Shown here: positions 1-12,565 of the stretch, in pieces | How the letters are laid out: each line of letters opens with the position of its first letter | Numbering within the stretch: position 1 is the first letter of the stretch | Assembly (NCBI GenBank): GCA_946807835.1 | Contig: OX327697.1 | Coordinates: 21,400,001-21,464,000 of the forward strand | Origin: Ailanthus altissimus | Taxonomy: Eukaryota > Streptophyta > Magnoliopsida > Sapindales > Simaroubaceae | Length of the DNA stretch: 64,000 bases | Direction: 5' to 3' | Translations under genes and position numbers: made by a program | Notes under the pieces: model-generated | Database searches by the model: none | What the model saw: the letters and a program-made list of their open reading frames with translations, nothing else | What the model was told of the DNA's origin: nothing

Positions 1-3000
1 GGTTTCTAGGTAAAATCTAAGTGTTCATGGTGTGACTTAAAATAAATTGTTCATTCTTTTACCCTACATTGACCCTAACCCTACATTACAAGTTAAGTAA
101 AGTTCTAAATATATCCCTAGATATGTGATTTTCTACATTAGTGAAGAATGGTAAAAAAGAAAAGCTTATGAAAGTGTCATTATACAAATTCAATATCGAG
201 ACATCATCTTTCATGTACAAACTTAAGTATAAAGTAAATCAAAGTATGGTTTTAGCTATTACTTATTGCTTGCATACACACACACATAGTGATTATCTTT
301 AAGGAAGAATGAGGAACTAAATAAAAGTAATTAGAATTGTTAATAATTATTTATCTACCTTAGAATTTGTGCTATTTAAACAGTTTTTGAGACAATCATT
401 TTGATCATCTTACTAACGTAGTATGTTTTGTTTTCTTTGTGAAGTCTATGTTTGTTATTTAAGTCAAGTATACCTTTCATTTTTCTCTCTAAATATTTTA
501 TTGTTTGAAGACAAGAAAGTGTTAAATTTTGAGAGAATTTGATAAGAGTATATTTACCATTTATTTTTTTATTTTCTTATTTTAATATTTTATGATAATA
601 AATAGCTATTTACATGCACTATTGTTTATTTATAAGGTTTGGACTGAAAAAAAAATAAAACTGAAGTAAGGACACGAAACAAGCAAAAACTAGGACTTAA
701 ATGCAAATACATTCAAATTTGGAATTTTCACTCCAACAGTACAAGGGATTTGCTCTACCTTGATACTAAAAATAAAAGAAAAAAGAGTGAAATAAGACCT
801 ATTCAAGTCGCAAATTTTTGCCCCAGCGAAAATTTGCCACCGCTAATACCTAAAACAAAAGAAAAATAAGTAAAATAAGACCTATTCAAGTCACAAATTT
901 TTGCCTCTGCGAAAATTTTCCACCATTCCAACGATCTGACCTTTTAGGCGTAGCACCCCAGTGGTAGACATATTTCGCCCCAACGATCACACAAATCTTG
1001 ACCCGACAAGAATTGAAGTTTTTAAGCGTAAATCAATCCTTATAAAAGGCCATTTGTCTCTATCCTTTAAAAAATACATAAGGCACTCAAGAGACACATA
1101 ACACAAGTTTTAGAGTGCAATTAGAGCATATTTGAAGTAGCTATAAAGAGAAATTCAAGGCGTTTTTCGGTAGCAAAAAGTTTTAGGCTATTTAATCAAG
1201 AGCAATTCGATATCTATATCTGATTGCTATTAATTGTATCGTGTTTTCTTATTATTTTTGTCGCCATTGTCTTGTAACCATAAACTAATTTTTATTTTTA
1301 AGGTTAATATTTAAACTCAATATGTGTGCTTAATTATCATACCTTTCTAATATTTAATAAACTTAGTTCTTTGTTATTAATTTCTTTTGTTTTAATGATT
1401 CATTATATATGGCCAATATTGTGATTGTTTTGTAATATTTTGATAAATTCAAAAGATGCATCATTATATTTAAGTCTAGATAATTTGATGCATGATTGTA
1501 GAGTAACGTAAGTTACATATTTAAGTTTCAAATTATGATAAGAATATACTTAATTGGCATGTATGATCAATAAGACATGTTCTTAATAAATCTTAATTTA
1601 TAAAATACCATAGGAATATATATATTTGATAAATTAAAATACACTTACATGACCATAGGAGAGGCTTGTGATTACATTTGTGTCTTGATCAATAACAAGA
1701 ACTAAGAAATTTAAATATTGGAAAATTAATCATTAGAAAACATATTGAAAGATAATATTAATTCTAGATTTTTTCTATATTGCTATTTTTCATATCTCTT
1801 GACATGGTCTTGTTGTTTTTATTTTCCAAATTCATTCTTAAATTTTGATTTTTCTAAATAATTACTAGAAATATATAATTTTAGTACTTGGTAAAAAGAT
1901 GATATTATCCATATAGGTTCGACATCCGACTCTTTTATCCCTTTATTATTTGTTACGATAGTGTATACTTTCACTTAATTTTAAAATATAAAAATATTAC
2001 ATCACCCACTTCACACCTCTACTGATTAATCCCTACCGTTAAAAATATTTCGTCAAATCTGAATTTTTTAGGTTCTTTTATCAAATTATCCTTGAAGTGA
2101 CAATTTAAAATGGTCATATATTATTATAATGATTTACTTTTATTTATTAAAATAATTATAAATTTTACTTTACAAAAATTTAAAACAATAATAATTATAA
2201 TGAAATTATTATAAAAAAAAATTTTCCTAATATAATAATTAGAAGAATTAATATTTTTCTTCTACACAAACAATCTAAATCTACTTTTTCCAATTTTTTC
2301 CTCCATTAATTCACCTTTTCTCTTGCAATCTTGATCAATTTGTATCACCAAACTTATAATTCATATAATAGAATTTAGTGCTTCAATGGTCAAAGCAAAC
2401 AAACTTAAGCTCTCATTTTGATAATTGCATGTACATGTCTAAAGGAATGAACCTTGAGGAATGTTTGCCACCTTGGGTGATTAGTGAAATAGTTACACAT
2501 AAACCTCAAAACCTGCATTCCTCTGTGCATAATCCACAATAGTCCTCGCATTCTCTCCATTTGTGTCGAACCCATAATATTTCCTTCTATTACATAGTTT
2601 CTAAAACCATCATATAAAAAAATTACACCAAAAAAAAAAAAAGAAAAGAAAACAGAGCAAAAATCCCAAAAACCAAAACTAATGCCCAAATCAAATTTCA
2701 CCAAAATCTTTATCGACTCTTAAGAGAGAAAAATGGATGAAGAGAAGAATTAGGGTTTTTTTATTTATTTAATATTAGGTTGAGAATAGGGGAAACAAAG
2801 GAATACAAATGACATGTTTTTATCTTTATGTATTTTTTATTTTTATGAAGAAAAAATAGGAACACGATAGATTTATTTTATTTTTTATTTTATATTAAAA
2901 GAAGATATTGATCATAAAAGTTACTTTTAAAAAAATTTATTAACGGCAAAGACAGATGGAAGTATTTAAGAAAATATAAGAACTGAATGAGTTATTCAAT

Positions 3001-3218
3001 TCTTTTTCAAGAACTAGAGTAGTAATTTTCCTACTAACAATTGCATATATGTATATATATATTTAGCTGGCTCATACTTTTCAAGCTACTTAATTGGCAA
3101 TATTTTCTTTTTTAATTTATAAATTAGTCCCTATCTTAAACTGTGGAGATAGAAAAAAATTGAACTTAATTTAAGTTGGCAAACTTATAATCACAGTAAT
3201 GGCGACAGTATAGATTCC
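1..3218. other. Left flank, AT-rich non-coding DNA
   Basis: No convincing gene is visible. Long reading frames are rare and low in complexity. The segment 990-1320 has an LTR-like or promoter-like look, with TATAAAAGG near 1039-1047 following a more GC-rich patch. A single telomere-like CCCTAACCCT sits near 72-81. Between about 3060 and 3218 the sequence is similar to 41495-41560 and to the sequence on both sides of the 42486-48001 element, so the tandem repeat homology starts a little before the first clear unit boundary. Confidence 0.6.
761..926. repeat. 83-bp direct tandem duplication
   Basis: Two adjacent copies, 761-843 and 844-926, share the run AATAAGACCTATTCAAGTC at a spacing of exactly 83 bp, followed by similar AAATTTTTGCC and GCGAAAATTT blocks. 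The copies differ at a number of sites, so the duplication is not recent. No coding meaning is seen. Confidence 0.7.
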
Positions 3219-4869
3219 CTAAATCTTTCAATTTCCCCATGGTGATTTTGGAAATTTTATACTGATCACTTCAAATTAAGTACAAATCGAATCTACTGAA
3301 CTTCAAGAAAAGTAATTACCTAGAATTAATTAATGTGAAAAATATGATTAACTGAATAATATTAACCACTGCAAATAATAAGAAGGCTTAATACTGCCTG
3401 CGCAAGCTTAAATTTAATTTAGCCACAACATTGACCTTTTTTTCTTCTTATTATCGACATATATAAAATTGCTTATGCTCTTTATATTACAAGAGTGCTT
3501 CCAACATCAATGAGATTTGAATTTTGTGAGGAATTTCAAATATTTTTCTGTATTCTTCTTTGGAGACGGGCTTCTCTATTTTTCTTTTATTAATTATTAG
3601 TGGAATATCCTTACTCCACATGTAAAACTTACCTTTAAATAAGACTGAACCATATACGTTTATTAGATCTTGTCACCCAATGGTAAGGCTGATCATCAAG
3701 TTAATTTTCAAAGAGTCCGAGATCTTCTATATATATAGTATATGATATGATTAATTAATCACTAGCTTCAGTTTCGGTTTTGCCATTCTACCACACACGC
3801 TATGTGAGGGTGCATGGGGATGGGGTGGCATGTATTATTTTTATCTTCGATTCCTTTGACTAAAACTTCGAGGTCTTTTTAAAAATATTTTTGATTAACA
3901 GATAAATAGAACTTGGAAAAATATCGTTGGCGACACAATATTCTCCTGAGATATGGTTCAATTCCCAAAACTATCTTGCCTACTTCCGGGCCATTGTTCT
4001 TTTTCATTAGTAGCACATCGCCTTCGTGTATAACTTGTTTTCATATGATGATGATTATTATTCTTATTATTTTGTCTTTGAGCATGTGCTCTTCCTCGCG
4101 TGCATGGCGACTTGTTACCCATTACAAATTACTAACTTAACTGTGATATTTGTCATTATTCTCGGTGAAAATGTGAGTTTGTGCTCTACCAATTCCTTAC
4201 GAGCATTATTTCTCTTTCGCTCTCTCTTTCTCATCTGAGAGAACATTTATTGCAATTTTGAGTTATGCACATTCATTGTTATTATCATAAATCAGTTATT
4301 ATATACTCCATGTATATATAGCTATTTTTATCTGAGGTCATGACTTGTTTGTATAATGATCACTGCCATACTTTTATCATATGTATTTGTCATTATATTT
4401 TATCTGTGTTGCTTGTATTAAACGACTTGCACTTGGAAGTACTTAGCCAACTCAATGTAATATTTTAATTAATGTTAGGAAAAATTGAATTAATTGAGAA
4501 CAAAAGTACTATTTATATGTTTGTATTAGGTAAAGAGTTCCAATAATTGATGCCCTTGTGGGATATCTTGCTGGCTTATCTCTTTGGTAAGTCTGCCCTA
4601 TCTAAGGTATCTTCATGACCAACAAATTTGAATAGAAAAGAACATATAACAATATTATTATAGCATATCATATACAGAGGAAATGATCGACATCCTCTTT
4701 AAGATATTTCCTAGAGTCTGTACTCTGCACGTCACTCGACCAGAAATTAACCAAAGAAAAGTTACATAAGAATACAAGTTAATTAATAAATATCTGAAAA
4801 TGTTTATGAATCCAAATCTATCTTGCAAAAGATCCCTTTTATTGACGTGAACACTAATCTCTAAATAAA

Positions 4870-6170
4870 AATATAAGTGATCTTAGTTGTATCACTTCAC
4901 TTTTTCAGCGCATTCTTTGCTTGGATTATATGGTAAGGAGCAAAGATAAGCAAGATTGTTTCTGTGCATGTGGCTTTGATCCGCATTGTACAGATGCGCT
5001 CATTAGGCCTTCTTGTAATTATCTCCACATATTGCAACTCATAACTTGTAGGGAAATGACATCATTTGATTCATCTCTTTGTCATCTATATATGCCCTCT
5101 AAGATTTTACATTAAGTTTGCACCTAGCACCATGTTAAGTAACTGTTTTGACTCATAAACACTACGTTAAGCCTAATATTTAAGGTTCAATGTTATAAAT
5201 GTATTATTTGTGCATTGCAAGAGCTATAGAAGTTATAGCATTCAAGCATTGGTAATTTCCAATATATAATGTAGCACTCATTCGTGCATAACGTTTTAAA
5301 GCTTTATAAGGACTGGAATTGACACAAAACTCGAACATTAAATTGTGTACTATAGAAAATACTTATAAATTACTTCAAGATTGATAATAGTAATAATAAA
5401 AACTGAAACACAATGGCAATGACATTTATGTGATCTAGTTGTGCTGTACCATTTTCATAAACAGGTTAGTCACTTGTTGAATTGGAAAAAGGATCAATAT
5501 ATCAAGTCATGATGAAGATCCCATTTTAATCTAATTAATATAAACTAAGAATTCACTGCTATTCCCATTAATTCTTTAAAATAAGATGAAAAAATAAACG
5601 TGGAACTTACTATTTTAATTAGCAAGTCCTGTATTCGACTAGTTATTCTATCCTCAATGCTCTCTACGGATGACAAATTTACGTAGATACCCAATATGAG
5701 AAACGAATACTTTGTTCTTCGCGAAAACTGTATACTATCAGTCATCTGCCACACAAACCATTTTAAATGACAAGCCGTTGTATATTAATTCCCAAATATC
5801 AGTTCTACCAATCTGCATGCAGATGCCATATATGAAGACTTGGACCATAGGAAAAGAGCGAAAAAAATCCTTCTAAAAAGTTCAATACAGTGCGTCTCCA
5901 TGCAATTGAATAACAAATTAAGTGAATATAGAGCAGTTACAAAAATATCTCAAAAATATCTTCTTTCATGGAATAAATTTAATTCAGTAATACAATATTC
6001 CCAAACAATCTTTGCCTACCTCAATGAACTTCCTCGACATATATAATAAAGTTGTCTTAGTTGTACTGCCTTGCACTTTTCAGCGCATTTTAAGCTTTTG
6101 GATTATCAGTTAATACAAGATTATTTTTTGTTTTGTTTTGTTCAAGCGCATGTGGCCTTGATCTGCCATG
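4870..6170. repeat. Diverged internal duplication within the tandem unit
   Basis: The blocks 4870-5010 and 6045-6170 are related: both read TCTTAGTTGTA, then CAC, then TTTTCAGCGCATT, then TTGGATTAT, and later GCATGTGGC followed by TTGATC. The spacing is about 1.17 kb. The same pair recurs in copy 2 (21893 and 23062) and copy 3 (38870 and 39612). It predates the large duplication. Its origin is unknown. Confidence 0.6.
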
Positions 6171-6404
6171 CAACCAGCCTGTTTCCATATTTAGAAATTA
6201 AGATGAGTAAGAACAAGATAAGAACTCACCAACCATGTTGTCATTTGTTAGTTTCTTTTCCATATATAGATTAATAGAATGGAAAAGGAAGCCTTGTCAC
6301 TTTCTTGCTTCCATCGTCTGCATGCGGCTGTGCCATCTCGTTTCATGCTACCATACTCCTATTTCAACTTTTTTTCAAGTGTATAGGCATCGTATCTGTT
6401 GGTA

Positions 6405-6454
6405 GCTGGCACCGTGTGCCGCCAGCTACATAATTGCTGACACACGGTGCCAGC
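6405..6454 (+). other. Hairpin 1 in 5' LTR (14-bp perfect stem)
   Basis: GCTGGCACCGTGTG at 6405-6418 is the exact reverse complement of 6441-6454. In copy 2 the stem reaches 16 bp (23422-23437 with 23456-23471). The 3' LTR lacks this hairpin. Confidence 0.85.
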
Positions 6455-6476
6455 AACCAAGTTATTCTGGACAGCA

Positions 6477-6511
6477 TGCTAAACTCTCTCTATAAATGAG
6501 AGAGTTTAGCA
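6477..6511 (+). promoter_or_regulatory. TATA box enclosed in a perfect 14-bp hairpin
   Basis: TGCTAAACTCTCTC (6477-6490), loop TATAAAT (6491-6497), then the exact reverse complement (6498-6511). The loop is the only good TATA box of the LTR, so it should lie in the promoter. All four LTRs of this family in the window keep the stem. Confidence 0.8.
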
Positions 6512-6942
6512 ATTCATTGTGATTCATTTTAAAATTTAATTTGTTAGAGAGTTTGTGTATTCTTTGAGTGATTTGAGAGAATTGAGTATATTTGAATTTT
6601 GGATTGTAAGGTTAAAACACTACAATACTTATATTCTCCATTTTTAATAGTAAAAGATTCTTCTATCTTCGCCCGTAGACGTAAGCTAAAAGCCAAACCA
6701 CGTAAACTTTTGTGTTTGTCTTATTTTTATTTTCATTATTTTTTCTCAATTTCTCTTTAATTGTGACCCTGCATCACCCCTTAAATTTCTAACAAGTGGT
6801 ATTAGAGCTTCTGGTTGAATGAGGTTACTATTTATATATACGGTAACTATTTACGTATACAGTTACTGTTCATACGTATGGATACTATTCACATAAAACA
6901 GTGAGAGCCGATCCTAGCAGAAAGCAGTCCGTGGTGAAAAGC

Positions 6943-9900
6943 AATGGCGGAAAAATACGAAGTTGAGAAGTTCAATAGAGGTAATTTTACATTGTGAAAA
7001 ATGAAAATAAAAGCGATTTTAAGGAAAAACAAGTGCTTAGAAGCGATTGATGAAAGGCCCACTGGTATCACTGATGATATCAAGTAGAATGAGATTGACA
7101 GTAATGCAGTTGCTGATCTGCATTTAGCACTTGCTAATAATGTGCTATCCAATGTGGCGGAAAAGAAGACAGCAAAAGAGATCTGGGATACTCTCATAAA
7201 ATTGTATGAGGCCAAATCTTTGCACAACGAGATCTTCTTAAAAAGGAGATTGTATACTCTTCGAATGGCATAATCCACTTCAGTGACAGAACACATCAAC
7301 AGGTTAAATACTTTATTTTCCCAACTCATTTCTTTAGGGTATAAAATAAAGGCAGGTGAACGTGCAGAGATTTTACTTCAAAACCTACCAGATTCGTATG
7401 ATCAACCCATCATCAACTTGATGAATAATATCGTAACGGACTTCTTAGTCTTCGATGATGTTACAGCTGTTGTACTGGGAGAAGAACGAAGACGAAAAAA
7501 TAAAAAAGACAAACAGGAATGTTCGCAGCAAGCAGAAGCTTTGACAATGATGAGAGGTAGATCAACAGAACGTGACCCCAGTGGGAGTCAAAATCATGGT
7601 AGACCAAAATTGAGAAGTAAGAAGAACGTCAAGTGCTACCATTGTGGCAAGAAAGGCCATCTGAAGAAGGATTGTTGGGGATTGAAGAAAAGTGCAGAGG
7701 ATAAACTGCAAGGGAATATTGTAAGCACCTCAGATGATGGTGAAATTTTATACAGCGAGGCAACAACAGTTGTTGAAAGCAGAAAATGGTTCTCTGATGT
7801 ATGGCTCATGGATTCTGGAGCTACATGGCACATGACCTCTAAGAGAGAATGGTTCCATCAATATGAACCTACCTCTGAAGGATCTGTATATATGGGGAAC
7901 GATCATGCTTTAGAAATCGCTAGAATATGATCCATCAAGATGAAGATGTACGATGGTACTGTTCGTATTATCTAGGAGGTGCGACATGTGAAAAGCCTCA
8001 AGAAGAATCTTTTTTCATTGAGACAATTAGATAACACTTGGTGTAAAACCCAAATTGAAAATGGGACAATGAAAATTCTCAAAGGCGCGCTTGTAGTAAT
8101 GAAGGTAGAAAAGGTTGCTGCAAATTTATACATGCTTAATGGAGAAACACTGCAGGAAGGAGATGCATCTATTGCATCAACTAGTTCAGCAGAAGAGTCA
8201 ACGATAATATAGCATCGCAAACTAGGCCATATGTTGGAACGAGGTTTGAAGATTCTCTCTGATCAAAATTTACTTCCTGGGCTCAAATCGGTTCATTTAC
8301 CTTTCTGTGAGCACTGTGTCACAAGTAAGCAGCACAGATTAAAGTTCAGCACATCCAGTTCTAGAAGTAAAGAAATTCTAGAATTGATCCACTCTAATGT
8401 TTGGCAAGCACCGGTGATGTCCTTAGGGGGAAAGAGATATTTTGTATCATTCATAGATGATTACTCTAGGAGATGTTGGGTGTATCCAATCAAGAAGAAG
8501 TCATATGTGTTTGAAGCTTTCAGAATATTCAGAGCGCTGGTAGAACTTGAATCAGAAAAAAAGATTAAGTGTTTAAGGACAGATAATGGAGAAGAATATA
8601 CTGGTGAGGATTTTATTGCATTCTGTCAATAAGAAGGCATCAAGCGGCAATTCAGCACAGCCTTCACGCCTTAGCAGAATGGAGTAGCAGAACGGATGAA
8701 CAGAACCTTGTTGGAGAGAACAAGAGCTATGTTAAGAACTGCAGGTTTAGTCAAGGCATTTTGGGCAGAAGCAGTCAAAACCGCATGTTATGTGGTAAAT
8801 CGGTCACCATCAACAACAATCGAGTTGAAGACACCGATGGTGTTGTGGACTGGGAAACCAGTTGATTATTCTCGCCTTCATACATTTGAAAGTCCTGTGT
8901 GTGTGATGTATAATCCCCAAGAAACAACGAAGCTGGATCCAAAATTCAGAAAATATTTTTTCTTGGGATATGCTGATGGAGTCAAGGGGTATCGCCTGTG
9001 GGATCCCACTACCCACAAGGTCGTCATCAGCAGAGATGTGATATTTGCAGAAGATAAACTGCAAAGGAATAATAAAGATGATAGCACAGTGAAGGAAAAT
9101 CCAGAGACTACAATGGTACAAATGGAAAATAATCAAGTACAAGAAGATTCAGATTCTTCTGAAGCAGCACCAGAGCATGAAGAACAAGAACCAGTAGAGT
9201 CTGAGGCTACAGATGATCGTCGATCAACTCATGAGAGACGATCACCATCATAGCACTCGGAGTATGTTGTGGAGGCTCATGTTGCATACTGCCTTCTAAC
9301 AGAGGATGGAGAGCCAACAACTTTTCAGGAGGCTTCTAAAAGTCAAGATATTTCTCTATGGATGACAGCAATGCAAGAAGAAATTGAAGCCTTGCATAAG
9401 AACAAAACATGGGAGCTGGTTGCACTATCACATGGAAGAAAAGCCATTGATAATAAATGGGTCTACAAGATCAAACGGGATGGTAATGACCAAGTGGAAC
9501 GGTATCGTGCGAGATTGGTGGTGAAAGGTTATGCTCAGAAAAAAGGTATTGACTTTAATGAGATATTTTTTCCTGTGGTTTGACTCACGACAATCAAAAT
9601 AGTCCTAGTAATGTGTGCTACATTTGACTTACATCTAGAGCAACTAGATGTGAAGACAGGTTTTCTTCATGGAAAACTTGAAGAAGAAATTTATATGCTC
9701 CAACCAGAAGGCTTTAAAAAAGAAGGAAAAGAGAACTTGTTTTGCAAATTGAACAAATCTCTGTACGGTCTCAAACGGGCGCCAAGGTGTTGGTACAAGA
9801 GATTTAATTCCTATATCATCAGCCTTGGATACAACAGACTTAGTTTAGACCATTGTACATACTACAAAAGGTTTGAAGATGATAATGATTTTATTATTTT

Positions 9901-10873
9901 GCTGTTGTACGTGGATGACATGTTGGTGGCAGGCCCCAACAAAGATCGAGTCCAAGAATTGAAGGCATAGTTGGCTAGGGAATTTGATATGAAGAACTTG
10001 GGACCAGCAAACAAGATTTTAGGGATGTAAATTCACCGAGACAGAAATAACATGAAGATTTTGCTTTCTCAGAATAACTACTTAAAGAAAATCTTATGGC
10101 GCTTCAACATGCAAGATTGTAAGCCAATTAGTACCCCACTCCCTGTTAATTTCAAGTTATCCTCTAAGATGTGTCCTAGCAAAGAATCAGATAGGAAGGA
10201 GATGTCTCGAGTACCGTATGCATCAGCAATGAAAAGTTTAATGCTCACTATGATTTGTACTAGACCAGACATTGCACAAGCAGTGGGAGCAGTTAGTAGA
10301 TACATGACGAATCCTGGTAGAGAGCATTGTGGTTATGTCAGGAGAATCCTTAGATATATTAAGGGTACCTCAGATGTTGCTTTATGTTACGGAGGATCAG
10401 ATTTTATTGTTAAGGGCTATGTGGATTCAGATTTTGCAGGAGACTTTGATAAAAAAAAATCCACTACTGGCTATGTGTTTAAACTTGTAGGAGGAGCTGT
10501 AAACTGGGTTTCGAAACTGCAAACTGTTGTGGCATTATCTACTACAGAAGCAGAATACATGGCAGCTACACAAGCTTGCAAGAAAGCAATTTTGATACAA
10601 AGATTACTAGAAGAGCTCGGGCACAAGCAAGAGAAAGTTCAATTATTTTGTGACAGCCAGAGTGCCTTACACATTGTAAGGAATCCAGCTTTGCATTCAA
10701 GAACGAAGCACATAGGTATTCAATATCACTTCGTTCGTGAAGTGGTAGAAGATGGAAGTGTGGATATGAAAAAAATTCATACAGATAATAACCTAGCAGA
10801 TGTGTTGACCAAGCCCATAAATACCAACAAGTTTGTATGGTGTAGATCCTTGTATAGCCTAGTAGACACGTAG
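6943..10873 (+). pseudogene. Dead copia gag-pol polyprotein, Tnt1-like, copy 1
   Basis: The frame starts at ATG 6943 and runs through gag, a CCHC zinc knuckle (CYHCGKKGHLKKDC, near 7635-7676), the protease motif LMDSGATWHM (near 7806), the pre-integrase region, the integrase core (FIDDYSRRCW near 8450, then TDNGEEY near 8580), reverse transcriptase with YVDDM near 9910, and RNase H ending in the KHIGIQYHF and ADVLTKP motifs. It is interrupted by stops near 6997, 7087, 7271, 7928, 7974, 8211, 8630, 8670, 9251, 9582, 9968 and 10027, mostly at codons expected to be Gln, Trp or Arg. Most are shared with copy 2; those near 7087 and 10027 are not. Known relatives make one long polyprotein; this copy cannot. 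Confidence 0.93.
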
Positions 10874-10951
10874 GCAACATGGCTTTGGCGAAGAAGAAAG
10901 AATGGTGTGGAGACTTGATTAATTCTCAATCAAATCTCGAAGTGGGAAAAT

Positions 10952-11343
10952 TGTTGGTAGCTAGCACCATGTACCAGCTACACCACCAAGTTATGGTGGA
11001 CAGCCATTTCTTGGCTGTCCACCATGCTAAACTCTCCCTGTAAATGGGAGAGTTTAGCAATTCATTGTGATTCATTTCAAAATTTAATTTGTTAGAGAGT
11101 TTGTGTATTCTTTGAGTGATTTGAGAGAATTGGGTGTATTGGGGTTTTGGATTATAAGGCTAAAACACTACAATACTTGTATTCTCCATTTTTAATAGTA
11201 AAAGATTCTTCTGTCTTCGCCCGTGGACATAGGCTAAAAACCGAACCACATAAACTTTTGTGTTTGTTTTATTTTTATTTTCATTATTTTTTTCTCAATT
11301 TCACTTTAGCTGTGACCTTGCATCACCCATCAATTTCCTAACA
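10952..11343 (+). repeat. 3' LTR of Tnt1-like element, copy 1
   Basis: 392 bp. From about the TATA hairpin onward it matches the 5' LTR well. The first 75 bp differ in block fashion: it has a different hairpin (10995-11005 with 11013-11023, 11-bp perfect stem, loop ATTTCTT). The TATA hairpin is at 11025-11059, with loop TGTAAAT here. Confidence 0.92.
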
Positions 11344-11828
11344 GTATCCACGCATATAACATACTATTATATAACTTGTATGCTTCTAATTAGTTACTGA
11401 TACATGTTTTTTTCCTTTGAATATATATGATGCTGTGTAATTGAAACACTAAATTAATATTAATGAAACCCCGAGTGACAATTCATTCTATATAACGTGA
11501 GTTACGTACTGTACTAAATCAAAACAGAACTGATATTTCAAGAGATATTTGTAAGACTAACGAATTTGATAAGGAAAGTTGTATGGTTAAATTATTAATC
11601 GTCTTGTTCTTGTTTTTGGCTTTTCCCATTTTTTCCTAGACTTTCATACTAACAATTAGTAAAGGCGTGATGTTTGTGTATATAGTGATTCAAGTTGAGA
11701 ATCTCGTCAAAAGATGTGATCATCGTACAAGGGTATTTTAGATACGAGTAACTAGATCCAATCTTATATAAAAAAAAAATTGAAAACATAAAACTTATTA
11801 AATTCTACACATGCTAGTCAAATTTTCT

Positions 11829-12565
11829 TGTTGAGGTTTTTAGTGTATATTCTAAAACAATTTTAAGCGTACGTGGAAGAGTTTACCAATAAATAAAGAA
11901 AGAATAAGAAAATATCAAGAAAAAAAGATAAAATGATCACACAAAAAAATTATGTAATTCAGCAATTAATGCCTACATTTATGTTGGATCACGAGATCCT
12001 ATCCTCTTTATTTAGTTCATAAAGAATTTAGATTACAAATTATCTCTCACAAGAGATAAAAAAGAATACAATTAATTGATGAGCTCTTAATGATTTATCA
12101 GTACTTTCTTGATCACTCAGATCTCAAACACTTCTATGATACTATCTTACGCACTCAAGGCTCTCTAGCTTTTTATTTTCTCTCTTGGAGTTTCTCTTTA
12201 ATGCTTGATTATTCTAAAGAAGTTACAAATATTTATATAGTGTTCAAAAAGTCTCTAAAAATCCTATTTCTAGTTGGAATAAAAATGCACACATTATAAT
12301 AATCCAAAACTTAATTTTGAGACACATTCCTATTCAATTCGGGAAATTCTCCATGAATTGGCACCTAGGCACCATATCTTGGCTCCTAGGTGCCAGAGCC
12401 TAAACTTTGTGAAGTACTTTGGCTCCTATTGTGCTCTCATTCTTACTTCTAGTTTTTTTAACCCTTTCTTATCCATCTAACGCGTCCTGGACCTTATTTG
12501 ACTCCTAGTTGGTCTTCAACTCATAATTATACTTAAATACAATTTTGAATCAATAAATTCTAACA
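11829..12565 (-). repeat. Left LTR (element 3' LTR) of truncated copia remnant, copy 1
   Basis: 737 bp; on the plus strand it begins TGTTGAGG and ends TCTAACA, so on the minus strand it begins TGTTAGA and ends CAACA. It aligns with 14251-14379 plus 16464 onward, for example in the CAAGAGATAA and TTGGAGTTTCTCT blocks. Copy 2 equivalent: 28820-29556. Confidence 0.8.

Larger units (their letters stand above)
6397..6794 (+). repeat. 5' LTR of Tnt1-like element, copy 1
   Basis: 398 bp, TGTTGG to TAACA. Two perfect palindromes lie in the first 115 bp: 6405-6418 pairs with 6441-6454 (14 bp), and 6477-6490 pairs with 6498-6511 (14 bp) around the loop TATAAAT, which is the TATA box. The downstream part contains the block with GTAGACGTAAGC and ACCACGTAAA that also appears in the unrelated LTR at 54288. 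Confidence 0.93.
6397..11343 (+). mobile_element. Tnt1-like Ty1/copia LTR retrotransposon, copy 1
   Basis: Complete element structure: 5' LTR 6397-6794, primer-binding site TGGTATTAGAGC at 6797-6808 (one change from the usual initiator-Met tRNA complement), decayed gag-pol, purine tract GTGGGAAAATT just before 10952, 3' LTR 10952-11343. It is flanked by the perfect 5-bp target duplication GTATC (6392-6396 and 11344-11348), and the LTRs begin TGTTGG and end TAACA. Domain order protease, integrase, reverse transcriptase, RNase H marks it as copia. The coding region has about a dozen stops, so it cannot make its own proteins. Confidence 0.95.

Noticed and set aside
72..88. Telomere-like CCCTAACCCTA
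   Set aside because: Single occurrence only; compatible with a chance telo-box, not a telomere or interstitial array.
2405..2704. 99-codon minus-strand frame in the left flank
   Set aside because: The first third is a Phe-rich low-complexity translation of a poly-A run, the rest has no recognised motif, and there is no supporting splice or neighbour context.
2025..2960. Possible element bounded by CCGTTAA near 2035 and TTAACGG near 2940
   Set aside because: Only about 7 bp of clear inverted match; no target duplication was found.
4921..5115. Short frames of 64-75 codons at 3913-5115 repeated identically in all three tandem copies
   Set aside because: Their conservation is explained by recent duplication of the DNA. 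There is no recognisable domain, and composition and position look random.
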